Shown here piece by piece: positions 15,848 through 24,070 of a stretch of 28,970 bases of DNA. Location: contig JAEZLJ010000118.1 in the NCBI GenBank assembly GCA_023415275.1, positions 1-28,970 of the forward strand, in the 5' to 3' direction. Both the position numbers and the translations under genes were made by a program. The DNA is from Bacteroidota bacterium. GTDB lineage: Bacteria > Bacteroidota > Bacteroidia > Chitinophagales > Chitinophagaceae. The first letter of the stretch is position 1, and each line of letters opens with the position of its first letter. Under the pieces are notes generated by a model. That model did no database searches and was not told where the DNA came from. It worked only from the letters and a program-made list of their open reading frames with translations.

Positions 15848-16366
15848 TTATTGGTTTTCCAGGGCCAGGGTCATAAACAGATCACAACCAAAATGACCGG
15901 TATTGCCCAGGGCCTTATCTGTATATTGAAAACCCATTTTCTCGTAGGCCTTTAAAGCCAGTTTTAATTCAGGCATGGTCTCAAGGTACACTGTGGTGTA
16001 CCCATAGTCCTTTGCAAAATCAATAGATTTCTGGATGAGCAGCCTGCCTAATCCCATTCCTCTAACTTTTTTCAAAAGGTACATTTTTACGAGCTCGCAG
16101 GTGCCATCGGGCAATCCCGAAGATGGAAATATGCCTCCACCGCCAACGACCTCATTGTTATATTCCGCTACATAATACACAGATCCCGGTGTATGCTCAA
16201 ATAATTCGAATAAGGAATCCGTGGTGTTGTCGTAATAAACTGTTCCGGGTTTGTTGGCGCCAAATTCTTCAAGGGTAGAGCGAATAATGGAAGCCATTGT
16301 TTTATTATCCCTTTGTTCAATCTTCCTGATCTTGATCTTTTGAGGTAAACCGTTTTGAAAATCCAT
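15848..16366 (-). CDS. GNAT family N-acetyltransferase
   Basis: A 172-residue single-domain GNAT enzyme. Motif A is clear (MYLLKKVRGMGLGRLLIQKSIDFAKDYGY, with the acetyl-CoA loop R-G-M-G-L-G at about 102-107), followed by VYLETMPELKLALKAYEKMGF. N-terminal strands carry STLEEFG and VVGGGGIFP. Substrate unknown. It converges on the SprT-like gene with a 30-nt gap holding AAAAAGCTTAAGTTTTT-like AT symmetry, too weak to call a terminator. Confidence 0.92.
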   Translation of the reverse strand: MDFQNGLPQKIKIRKIEQRDNKTMASIIRSTLEEFGANKPGTVYYDNTTDSLFELFEHTPGSVYYVAEYNNEVVGGGGIFPSSGLPDGTCELVKMYLLKKVRGMGLGRLLIQKSIDFAKDYGYTTVYLETMPELKLALKAYEKMGFQYTDKALGNTGHFGCDLFMTLALENQ

Positions 16367-16614
16367 GGCGCAATTTAATAAGTGAAGTCAGAAATAGGGG
16401 ATAATAACTATGTAGGGTTAAAATAAATTAGTAGGCTTTTAAATTACCTGGTCATTGGCCCTATATAATGAAAACTAAATGTGAATTTTAAACATCTTAG
16501 AAAAACCAACAGTAAATCCGGTAATCCTGGAAAAACTCATGAATCCAACCCTTTGAAAAGTAACAGGCGTCTGACCCTTTGAAACAAGTCACTACCAACC
16601 GCCTGAATTTTTTG

Positions 16615-16646
16615 ATCCCCTGCTGGTAAGGCAGGGGATTATTTTT
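16615..16646 (+). terminator. Rho-independent terminator-like hairpin
   Basis: ATCCCCTGC (16615-16623) pairs perfectly with GCAGGGGAT (16631-16639) around the 7-nt loop TGGTAAG, followed by TATTTTT. The T-run fits plus-strand transcription, yet no plus-strand gene lies in the preceding 797 nt. Confidence 0.65.
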
Positions 16647-16704
16647 GAACTTTCGCCTGTCAGCCATCCCTTGTGTTTTTGATTAATCTTCTACATTTGA
16701 TTGA

Positions 16705-16712
16705 AAGGAGGA
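16705..16712 (+). promoter_or_regulatory. Unusually strong Shine-Dalgarno sequence
   Basis: AAGGAGGA within AAAGGAGGATTATG gives near-perfect anti-SD pairing two bases before ATG 16715. Most genes in this window lack a recognisable SD, as is usual for Bacteroidetes. This site also decides the start. Confidence 0.75.
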
Positions 16713-16714
16713 TT

Positions 16715-17104
16715 ATGATTGGATTAACAGGTATTCATCATGTCGCTATCATTTGCAGAGATTATGAGCGTTCCAAGTCTTTTTATACAGATGTGCTGGG
16801 CTTTACTATAAAGCAGGAAGTGTATCGTAAGGAAAGAGCCTCATTTAAATTAGATCTTTGCCTTGATGGTCATTATTTCATTGAGCTATTCTCTTTTCCT
16901 GATCCCCCGGCAAGGGCATCAGGTCCTGAAGCGGCAGGATTACGGCACCTGGCATTTAGTGTAGTCGATATTGAAGCCGCAGTGCATCATCTGGTGCAAA
17001 AACATATTGAGGTAGAGCCTATAAGGGTAGATGAATATACTGGTAAGCGTTTTTGTTTTTTTAGAGACCCGGATGGCTTACCGCTTGAGTTGTATGAAAT
17101 ATAA
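16715..17104 (+). CDS. VOC family protein, YaeR/GloA2-like
   Basis: A 129-residue glyoxalase-fold protein, the same length as E. coli YaeR and very close in pattern: GIHHVAIICRDYERSKSFYTDVLGF, FIELFSFPDPP, GLRHLAFSV, and the end RFCFFRDPDGLPLELYE. Putative metal ligands of the VOC fold are His in IHHVAI, Glu in FIELF, His in GLRHLAF and Glu in LPLELYE. YaeR-type proteins are presumed dioxygenases or lyases; the substrate is unknown. The longer frame from GTG 16673 is rejected because of the strong SD before ATG 16715 and the family length. Confidence 0.92.
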   Translation: MIGLTGIHHVAIICRDYERSKSFYTDVLGFTIKQEVYRKERASFKLDLCLDGHYFIELFSFPDPPARASGPEAAGLRHLAFSVVDIEAAVHHLVQKHIEVEPIRVDEYTGKRFCFFRDPDGLPLELYEI

Positions 17105-17182
17105 GTGACGGTAAAACAATTGTCTATGACAATGAAAAGGTTATAGGCAGTCGATGGATAGTGAAGCCAGATATTCCAATGA

Positions 17183-17422
17183 TCAAATATTTGATTCAAT
17201 CGAATAAGCCAGTTGATTTTCTATTTCAACCGCCCATTCAGGAGCAGGCATCAACACTTTCCACCTGCCGGTATCATCTTTTTTCATTTCAAAAGTAAAG
17301 GGGTCGGAAAGGAAGTTATTGGCAGTAACAAAGAACTTCTCGGCGGAAGGATTTTGTATCCTGGTAAATGAAAAATGATAACGTATGTTATCTACGGCCA
17401 TAGGGATATTGAAATCGGACAT
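17183..17422 (-). CDS. Small conserved-looking protein of unknown function
   Basis: A 79-residue soluble protein from ATG 17422 (a TTG two codons upstream is less likely). It reads MSDFNIPMAVDNIRYHFSF and later FEMKKDDTGRWKVL, PAPEWAVEIENQLAYSIE, predicting alternating strands and a C-terminal helix. No motif recognised and no membrane segment. Codon use looks ordinary. It lies 131 nt downstream of the sucC stop on the same strand, beyond sucC's terminator, so it is probably transcribed separately. I do not know a function. Confidence 0.6.
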   Translation of the reverse strand: MSDFNIPMAVDNIRYHFSFTRIQNPSAEKFFVTANNFLSDPFTFEMKKDDTGRWKVLMPAPEWAVEIENQLAYSIESNI

Positions 17423-17502
17423 AATCAAAACTATGGTTAATTTTTATTAACCAAGCATATATTATTTTATAATAACTAAAGTGCTATAGCATCGAAAACA
17501 AT

Positions 17503-17533
17503 AAAAAAAGCCACAGGTACTCCCGTGGCTTTT
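17503..17533 (-). terminator. Rho-independent terminator of sucC
   Basis: On the minus strand AAAAGCCAC (17533-17525) pairs with GTGGCTTTT (17514-17506) and is followed by a seven-T run (17509-17503). It lies 20 nt beyond the sucC stop codon. Confidence 0.85.
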
Positions 17534-17553
17534 GCAATTTTTAAATGTATTTA

Positions 17554-18771
17554 TCAGGCAGCGGCTACTGCTTTATTTACCAGTTGCGCTGCTTCGCTTA
17601 ACAAGATAGCTGATTGTACCTTAAGGCCACTTTCATCAATCAATTTTTTAGCCTCTTCAGCATTGGTGCCCTGCAGGCGAACAATGATGGGTATTTCAAT
17701 ATTGCCCATGTTCTTATAAGCATCAATCACACCTTGCGCAACCCTATCACAACGCACAATACCGCCAAAGATGTTGATAAGGATAGCTTTTACCTTAGGA
17801 TCTTTCATAATGATCCTGAAGCCTGCTTCCACTGTTTGTGCGTTGGCTGTTCCACCTACGTCAAGGAAGTTGGCTGGTTCACCACCGCTTAATTTGATCA
17901 TATCCATAGTGGCCATAGCCAAACCGGCACCGTTCACCATACATCCCACATTGCCATCCAGCTTTACAAAGTTCAGGTTGTGCTTTCCTGCTTCTACTTC
18001 TGTAGGATCTTCCTCTGCTACATCGCGCATGGCTGCCAGGTCAGGATGACGCATCAGTGCATTGTCGTCCAGGTTCATCTTGCAGTCAACCGCTACGATC
18101 TTGTCATCAGAGGCTTTAAAGAGTGGATTGATCTCCAGCATGGAAGCATCCAACCCTACATAGGCCTTGTATAAATTCGTAACAAATTTTACCATGTTCT
18201 TGAAAGCATCACCCTTCAGGCCCAGGTTAAAGGCGATCTTACGTGCCTGGTATCCTTGAAGCAAGCCTCCGGGATATACCCATTCCTTGAATATTTTTTC
18301 AGGCGTTTTGTGTGCTACTTCTTCAATATCCATTCCTCCTTCAGTACTATACATGATCACATTTTCTCCTTTTGCCCTGTCGAGCAAAATAGACAGGTAG
18401 AATTCCTTACGATCACTGGGACCATCGTAATACATGTCCTGGGCCACCAAAACTTTATTCACTACTTTGCCAGCTTCGCCGGTTTGGATGGTAACAAGAG
18501 TACCTCCAAGGATCTTTTGTGATACCTCACAAACTTCATCCACTGACTTCACCACCTTTACACCGTTAATGCCAGTTTCTTTTACCTTACCCTTACCGCG
18601 GCCACCCGCATGGATCTGGGCCTTTACAACTGCAAAGTTGCTTCCGTATTGGGTTTTTATTTGCCGGTAGGCTTCTTCCGCATCATGTGGGGTGCTTACA
18701 GCAATGCCCTCCTGTACCGGAACGCCATATTTTTTAAGTAGTTCTTTTGCCTGGTACTCATGCAAATTCAT
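17554..18771 (-). CDS. sucC: Succinate--CoA ligase [ADP-forming] subunit beta
   Basis: A 405-residue beta subunit of succinyl-CoA synthetase in the TCA cycle, which makes ATP or GTP from succinyl-CoA. The start MNLHEYQAKELLKKYGVPV is diagnostic. The ATP-grasp domain (about 10-230) has AQIHAGGRGKGKVK and ends in MLEINPL. The C-terminal ligase domain carries NGAGLAMATMD, GGEPANFLDVGG and INIFGGIVRCD. The alpha subunit sucD is not beside it, which is common in Bacteroidetes. A -7-like element lies 17 nt upstream and a terminator follows, so it is likely a single-gene unit. Confidence 0.98.
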   Translation of the reverse strand: MNLHEYQAKELLKKYGVPVQEGIAVSTPHDAEEAYRQIKTQYGSNFAVVKAQIHAGGRGKGKVKETGINGVKVVKSVDEVCEVSQKILGGTLVTIQTGEAGKVVNKVLVAQDMYYDGPSDRKEFYLSILLDRAKGENVIMYSTEGGMDIEEVAHKTPEKIFKEWVYPGGLLQGYQARKIAFNLGLKGDAFKNMVKFVTNLYKAYVGLDASMLEINPLFKASDDKIVAVDCKMNLDDNALMRHPDLAAMRDVAEEDPTEVEAGKHNLNFVKLDGNVGCMVNGAGLAMATMDMIKLSGGEPANFLDVGGTANAQTVEAGFRIIMKDPKVKAILINIFGGIVRCDRVAQGVIDAYKNMGNIEIPIIVRLQGTNAEEAKKLIDESGLKVQSAILLSEAAQLVNKAVAAA

Positions 18772-18788
18772 GTATCAAAATTTTGCCG

Positions 18789-18796
18789 CAAAGATA
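18789..18796 (-). promoter_or_regulatory. TATCTTTG -7 element of sucC
   Basis: A perfect TAnnTTTG on the minus strand, 17 nt before the sucC ATG at 18771. No TTG at the expected spacing upstream, so the -33 half is weak or absent. Confidence 0.45.
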
Positions 18797-18843
18797 GACA
18801 GGAGATGAATAGGTAAGTAACTGAATTTTATGCCTGCCAGGAC

Positions 18844-19764
18844 TTAAGCTTTGGCCCACTTCAAATACCAGGGCAGCCGGTTTAGCCGGACAGTTGTATA
18901 ATTTTCCTGGCGGCTTCCAAAACCACTGTAAAAGAATGCAAGGTTGCGAATATCGCTTCCTTCAAAATCCAGGATCAGATTTTTGCCAGCCAGGTCTTTG
19001 ATGATAGCATCGATCAATAAATGGGAGGCACCCAGGGTTCTGCCGTTCGGATGATTTCCTACCAATAGATAATACCAACGTTTACCTGAATAAAGCAGGG
19101 CGCAGGATGCCAGCAGTTGGCCCTGGCTGGAAAATACACCATAACTCCTGCTCTTTTCTTCCTGGAGTAGCTGATCATATATAGTGAGAAAATGAGCATA
19201 ATCCTGCTGTATGGTTTGCCCTTGTTGTGGTTGATCATTAGCCAATGCTATGATCTCGTTGACATCAATACCTTTTTTTACTACGCAACCGTAGCCTTGC
19301 GCTCTTTTGATATTGCGCTTATTGTTTTCCCTGAAGGCTTTGTACAGTTCACTGTAAGGTTTATCTAAAGTCAATATGAAATTGGCACGTTCGTTCAAAT
19401 GAAATCCTTTAATATCATACTTGTTATCCATATTGAGAGGCATGTCCCAATATTTGAACTTTCCGGGAATGGCTTCAAAGAATTGTTTGAGTACATCTGC
19501 TGAAACATCATTACCAAACAAGCCTAATTGTGCCACGAATGCAGGTTGATACAGGTAGAAGATGCCCATTTTCCTGCGCCAGGGTAAAGGCATTACCATT
19601 TCATAATCTCCCAGAACAATGCCATCCCAGTGATCAGCCATCTTGTCGAGGTACCATGAATAAGCATAGATTAATCTGTTTGCAGCTATCTGGATACAGT
19701 GATCCCATTTTTGCTTGTCGATCTGTTCATAAGACAAATATTGTATAGGCTTTAATCCGTTCAT
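18844..19764 (-). CDS. GNAT/FemAB-like acyltransferase
   Basis: A 306-residue soluble protein that resembles the double-GNAT fold of FemAB/Acetyltransf_6 proteins. Visible are SWYLDKMADHWDGIVLGDYEMVMPLPW, a middle segment with ELYKAFRENNKRNIKRAQ (the R/K-rich motif shared with FemAB-like proteins) and a second GNAT part with YYLLVGNHPNGRTLGASHLLIDAII and LDFEGSDIRNLAFFYSGFG. It probably transfers an acyl or aminoacyl group in envelope or polysaccharide synthesis; substrate unknown. It starts within the stop codon of the M1 peptidase gene (TGATG), so translation is coupled. Confidence 0.75.
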   Translation of the reverse strand: MNGLKPIQYLSYEQIDKQKWDHCIQIAANRLIYAYSWYLDKMADHWDGIVLGDYEMVMPLPWRRKMGIFYLYQPAFVAQLGLFGNDVSADVLKQFFEAIPGKFKYWDMPLNMDNKYDIKGFHLNERANFILTLDKPYSELYKAFRENNKRNIKRAQGYGCVVKKGIDVNEIIALANDQPQQGQTIQQDYAHFLTIYDQLLQEEKSRSYGVFSSQGQLLASCALLYSGKRWYYLLVGNHPNGRTLGASHLLIDAIIKDLAGKNLILDFEGSDIRNLAFFYSGFGSRQENYTTVRLNRLPWYLKWAKA

Positions 19765-22631
19765 CAGAATTCCACTTCGCGGTTGATTGCTTTAAGGTCT
19801 TTATTGAAAAGGTCTATACTAAAGGATATGTTCTTCCAAAATGAAGTTTCAGGCTTGTGCGATTTAAAATAATCACTGTAGGTCTTGCTGTAAAACAGGG
19901 GAATATAAATATTCAATGTTTCAGCCAATAGAGGTATATGGATACCTGCATCGAACAGGAACCGGCTTTCACCTAAATCACTCTTCCAGGGTTCGGCATA
20001 AGTACCCACATCAAGGAACAGGCGCAATGGTATCTTAATTGGTAATACTGACAATGGATTAATATTATCAGGAACTGTGGTGGTAAAGTTCAATGCAACC
20101 AGCCAATCATCTGTTTTGCCTGTTTTATCCGCTAGTAGATCGGTTCTTACTTTGAAACCTCCATCCCTGACCATGATCTGCTGACTTTCCAATCCTTCAA
20201 ACCTGTTGCGACCAATGAAATAATCAGCATAAGTGTAGTCTTCATATCCCTTGGCTCCACTCATGTTCAGCAGGTACCTGTCGTTAATAAATTGTTTGGC
20301 AATAGTTTTACCTCCCAGGTAGAGAAATTTACCCGCGAACAATCGCACATTCAATCCTCCCGATGCTGCATAATTGAAGAAATAATTTGCCGTGACGGAA
20401 GGACGTATAAAATCAGTTGATTGTTCAACTACCAGGTTGATGTCGAATGGGTATAAAGCTCTTGCATTCTCATAAACCAATTTTAACTGGTTCAGGTAGC
20501 GGTTTTTTGCCGGCGTAGTGTACCTGGTAATGAAAGCGGTATCTGTTCCGGATATGATACTATCATCAGTGAGTTGAATGGATTCTTCGTTAATGAAAAA
20601 TGTCTTCCATTGCAGGTACTTGTTGATGGTACTGCGGGGATCTTTTTCTTTAAACGTTAATTTGATGCCGGGAACCAACTTCCGGAACTGCATCCTGATC
20701 TTTTGTCCTGCTGTATCAGTGAATTCATCCATCGAAAATCTTGAGCCATTGATAAAAAGGTCTGTTTTGCGGATGAAACCATTGGATGCTATAGTATAAT
20801 TAAGCTTTCCCAATCCATTGAATTGTTTGGAACCTGTCGCGTATAAGGGAATAGCCAAAAACTGGAAAGGGGAGGGAGGTAGTTTATAATTGCTGATTAT
20901 AGCACCGATCATGAACTTGTCATAACTGTTAATACCTATGGCAGGGGAAAGGATCAGTGCATTTTTAGTGGGGTGAAGAAGGTAATTGTTGATGGAATGC
21001 CCGATGACAGGAGAAATGGTAGTTGACCCACTGAGATGATGGTTTGGCAATACACCCTTTTGTTGTAACAGGGGAAAGAGTTCTTCTGCCACCTGTGGTG
21101 AAACCTTCTCTACCTCCGATTTGAAATCTGCTGGTTGTGGATGCCTGAACTTCCAGTCCTTATAGTAATCCTGCATGGTTTTACGGAAAACATCTTTGCC
21201 GAGTTTTTCTTCCAGGAAGGACATCCATTCTGCTGTTTTGTGATAGGCCACCAACCCATAATTGCTTGAGCTGAATTGTTGGGATGTTGTCTCTATTGGT
21301 TGATCAGTATGTCTGTGGGCTTTTGTTTGAAAAAGTATTTTTTCTTCCTGGCTGGAAGGACCATACTTAGATTCCGTATATTTTTTCTCATAAAAGGAAT
21401 TGATGCCTTCATCCATCCAGGGATGATCTCTTTCATTGCTTCCAAGGATGCCGTAAAACCAGTTGTGTCCAATTTCATGGGCCATGGTAATATCCAGGTC
21501 CTTGGAAGTAGGCATGGGAGAAATAATGGTAATAGTAGGATATTCCATTCCACCTCCAAAGCTTTGTGGCCCCTGCACTGCACTTATCACATCATAAGGA
21601 TATTCTCCAACCTCATTGCTATAAAACCGTATGGCATCTTTAGCAAAAGTTACAGAAGCATTCCAGGTTGCTTTTTCTTCTTTGGTATAATAAGTGAAGA
21701 CATCTATGACCCTGCCGGAAAGTAATTGGCAGGTGTCATGGTTTACAATGAAATTTTTGTTGGCAAACCAGGCAAAGTCATGAACATTATCCTGCAGAAA
21801 ATGAAGTGTTTTGGTTGAAGCCTTTTCACTGGCAATTTCACGAGAGCTTTTACGAATAGCAGTGGGGGCTTTCCTTTTCTGGGTTTTCGGTTTTGTCAGG
21901 GGGCTCTTCTTACCTATGGTTGTTGGCGCCTCTTTGCGGTCAATCAGCCAATTGCGTTCATCCTGGTCTTGTAAATTGCCTGTGGCTGCCACTACATAAT
22001 CCGAAGGCAAGGTAATGCGCACGTCAAAACTGCCATATTCACTATAGAATTCACCCTGGTCAAGATAGGGAATTGGATGCCAGCCATTTTGATCGTACAC
22101 AGCAGGTTTCGGGTACCATTGAGAAACCTGGAAAGTCTGGGCATCGAATCCTCCCCTGGAAAAATTGAACGGGAGCTTCACGTGGAATGGTGTGCTTATG
22201 GAAATTGCTTCGCCAGGAACCAGCGGTTTTGGAAGGATCAATTTTACAATATCAATATGTTCCGGATGATCTTCCATCTTGGCGCTAATGCCATTTACTT
22301 TAAAGTTTAACTGGTTTATATAACCTTTTTGCTCCTTGCCTGAGAAATAAAATTTTGTGTTTCCATTGCCCAATAATTGTTCGCTGAATGCTGTTCTGTC
22401 ATTTTTATAAGCATTGGGCCAAAGGTGAAACCAGATATAAGTGAGTGTATCCGGAGATTGATTGGTGTAGGTGATCTTTTCAAAAGCATCCAGTGTTTTT
22501 TCTTTGTCATTCAATGTTACATCAATGACATAAGAAACTTTCTGTTGCCAGTATTGAGAAAAGCCCTGGTGATAAATAAAACAAGTGGCCAGGAAAAGAA
22601 ATAGTTTTTGCAAGGAAGTATGTTTGTTCAA
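19764..22631 (-). CDS. M1 family zinc metallopeptidase with C-terminal beta-rich (barrel-like) domain
   Basis: A 955-residue exported protein. A signal peptide ends near residue 26 (FLFLATCFIYHQGFSQ). The M1 catalytic domain has GGGMEYP at 359-365 in place of GAMEN, then the zinc site HEIGHNWF (His385, Glu386, His389) and the distal ligand Glu408 in WMDEG. A Lys/Arg/Ser-rich insert spans about 233-275. Residues about 555-955 are strand-rich with aromatic girdles and end in Phe, suggesting an outer-membrane barrel. The only start that keeps the signal peptide is TTG 22631, with an in-frame TGA just upstream. It is in an operon with the sugar transferase, 40 nt away. Confidence 0.88.
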   Translation of the reverse strand: MNKHTSLQKLFLFLATCFIYHQGFSQYWQQKVSYVIDVTLNDKEKTLDAFEKITYTNQSPDTLTYIWFHLWPNAYKNDRTAFSEQLLGNGNTKFYFSGKEQKGYINQLNFKVNGISAKMEDHPEHIDIVKLILPKPLVPGEAISISTPFHVKLPFNFSRGGFDAQTFQVSQWYPKPAVYDQNGWHPIPYLDQGEFYSEYGSFDVRITLPSDYVVAATGNLQDQDERNWLIDRKEAPTTIGKKSPLTKPKTQKRKAPTAIRKSSREIASEKASTKTLHFLQDNVHDFAWFANKNFIVNHDTCQLLSGRVIDVFTYYTKEEKATWNASVTFAKDAIRFYSNEVGEYPYDVISAVQGPQSFGGGMEYPTITIISPMPTSKDLDITMAHEIGHNWFYGILGSNERDHPWMDEGINSFYEKKYTESKYGPSSQEEKILFQTKAHRHTDQPIETTSQQFSSSNYGLVAYHKTAEWMSFLEEKLGKDVFRKTMQDYYKDWKFRHPQPADFKSEVEKVSPQVAEELFPLLQQKGVLPNHHLSGSTTISPVIGHSINNYLLHPTKNALILSPAIGINSYDKFMIGAIISNYKLPPSPFQFLAIPLYATGSKQFNGLGKLNYTIASNGFIRKTDLFINGSRFSMDEFTDTAGQKIRMQFRKLVPGIKLTFKEKDPRSTINKYLQWKTFFINEESIQLTDDSIISGTDTAFITRYTTPAKNRYLNQLKLVYENARALYPFDINLVVEQSTDFIRPSVTANYFFNYAASGGLNVRLFAGKFLYLGGKTIAKQFINDRYLLNMSGAKGYEDYTYADYFIGRNRFEGLESQQIMVRDGGFKVRTDLLADKTGKTDDWLVALNFTTTVPDNINPLSVLPIKIPLRLFLDVGTYAEPWKSDLGESRFLFDAGIHIPLLAETLNIYIPLFYSKTYSDYFKSHKPETSFWKNISFSIDLFNKDLKAINREVEF

Positions 22632-22671
22632 AAATAGAATTCAATTTGCCAAATCTGAAATGAGGAAAGGA

Positions 22672-24066
22672 TTACTTCCCTTTTCCCAGGAATATAATCC
22701 GCATAGTATGCAGGAGGATCTTGAAATCCAATAAAAGGGATATGTTTTCAATATATACCAGGTCAAACTGGCTGCGTGCTACCATTCCTTCGATATTTTC
22801 TGCATAACCATATTGTACCATGCCCCAGGAGGTAAGCCCGGGCTTTACCTTCAGCAGATATTTATAATAGGGGAACACCAGGATTACCTGGTCAATGTAA
22901 TATTTTCTTTCAGGTCTTGGACCCACCAGCGACATTTCTCCTTTGAGAATATTCCAAAGTTGTGGCAATTCATCCAACCTCCATTTGCGCATGGTGCGGC
23001 CCCAGGGTGTAATGCGTGGATCACCATCCGAAGATAAGGCAGGGCCATCTTTTTCAGCATCCATATACATGGACCGGAATTTAAACATATGGAAAGGTTT
23101 TCCCTTATAACCTATTCTTTCCTGTATAAATAATATAGATCCTGAAGAAGATAGCTTGACTTTTATAGCAATGTACAGCAGTATGGGAGAAAGCAAAAGC
23201 AATAATAAAAAAGAGATGATTACGTCTATCACACGTTTGATGTGCTGTTGCCACTCAGGCATTAATCCTGTATGCAGGTCAATTAATACAGGGCCCAGGA
23301 TATTGCTCGTCCTCACAGATCCTGCAAGGATGTCCAAGGTGTTGGCCTGGATCTTAATAGCAACATCTTTTTCCGACAACCGGTTGATGATGGAGGCGAT
23401 AAGCGCTTGTTCATTTTTGTCAATGGCAATGATTACCAGGCTAATGTTGTTGTTATCTATATACTGCTCCAAATTTGCCAGGTTGCCAAGGTATTTAAGG
23501 GATGGGGTGATGGCATCATCCTCAACCAGGGAAACATAGCCGTTGACCCCAAAGCCTTCCTTTTCAAGGTTTTTTACTTGCTGGTTAAATACTTGCTCAG
23601 CATTTTCAGCATTGCCAACAATTATTGCCTTAAACTGGATGTTTTTAGAATTGAGTTGGTGTTTGGCCCATGTCAAAAGAAAAAGCCTACCCATCAGCGT
23701 CAGTGAGAATTGTAATAAGAACAGGGAAGCAAATGCACTGTAATAATAGGTGTAATCATTGTTTACATCATCAAGGATAAACAAGAAAAATAACAGCACA
23801 CCACCCAGCAGACTGCAGATAAAGGTCATGATGGTTTCAGTGAGCCTTGATTTTTTATATATGGAATGATAACTTCCTACCAGGCCAAACAAGATCAGCC
23901 ATCCAACAGGAATAATTAGCAATCCCAGCCATAAGGTTGCATCTGTATTGAACGATTCATGCAACAGGGTTTTACGGAAGAAAAAAAATCCTGCCCAGGC
24001 AGCAACGCCCATTGCATAATCCGATAAGGCATACCAGAAAGGGTGGATAATTCTGTTGTGGCCCAT
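22672..24066 (-). CDS. Undecaprenyl-phosphate sugar phosphotransferase (WcaJ/PssY-type)
   Basis: A 464-residue polyisoprenyl-phosphate hexose-1-phosphate transferase, the first membrane step of exopolysaccharide or O-antigen synthesis. Four N-terminal helices lie at about 12-30, 44-65, 77-97 and 108-130, a CoA-binding-like Rossmann part spans about 145-245, and a membrane-re-entrant helix at about 275-300 leads into the catalytic domain. The catalytic domain has KFRSM (329-333) and DELPQLWNILKGEMSLVGPR (365-384). The ATG at 24066 lies 4 nt after the Gfo/Idh stop; a TTG 15 nt earlier is less likely. The sugar (glucose or galactose) cannot be read. Confidence 0.94.
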   Translation of the reverse strand: MGHNRIIHPFWYALSDYAMGVAAWAGFFFFRKTLLHESFNTDATLWLGLLIIPVGWLILFGLVGSYHSIYKKSRLTETIMTFICSLLGGVLLFFLFILDDVNNDYTYYYSAFASLFLLQFSLTLMGRLFLLTWAKHQLNSKNIQFKAIIVGNAENAEQVFNQQVKNLEKEGFGVNGYVSLVEDDAITPSLKYLGNLANLEQYIDNNNISLVIIAIDKNEQALIASIINRLSEKDVAIKIQANTLDILAGSVRTSNILGPVLIDLHTGLMPEWQQHIKRVIDVIISFLLLLLLSPILLYIAIKVKLSSSGSILFIQERIGYKGKPFHMFKFRSMYMDAEKDGPALSSDGDPRITPWGRTMRKWRLDELPQLWNILKGEMSLVGPRPERKYYIDQVILVFPYYKYLLKVKPGLTSWGMVQYGYAENIEGMVARSQFDLVYIENISLLLDFKILLHTMRIIFLGKGK

Positions 24067-24070
24067 TGAA

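Larger units (their letters stand above)
16367..16714 (+). other. Intergenic region with an orphan hairpin and terminator
   Basis: No supported protein gene. It contains two copies of ACCCTTTGAAA (about 16548 and 16574), a CAGGCG/CGCCTG pair (16564-16569 with 16600-16605), and a strong terminator-like hairpin at 16615-16646. A small structured RNA is possible but not shown. Confidence 0.5.

Noticed and set aside
15831..15848. AAAAAGCTTAAGTTTTT as a bidirectional terminator between the SprT and GNAT genes
   Set aside because: The symmetry is nearly all A-T with no stable GC stem.
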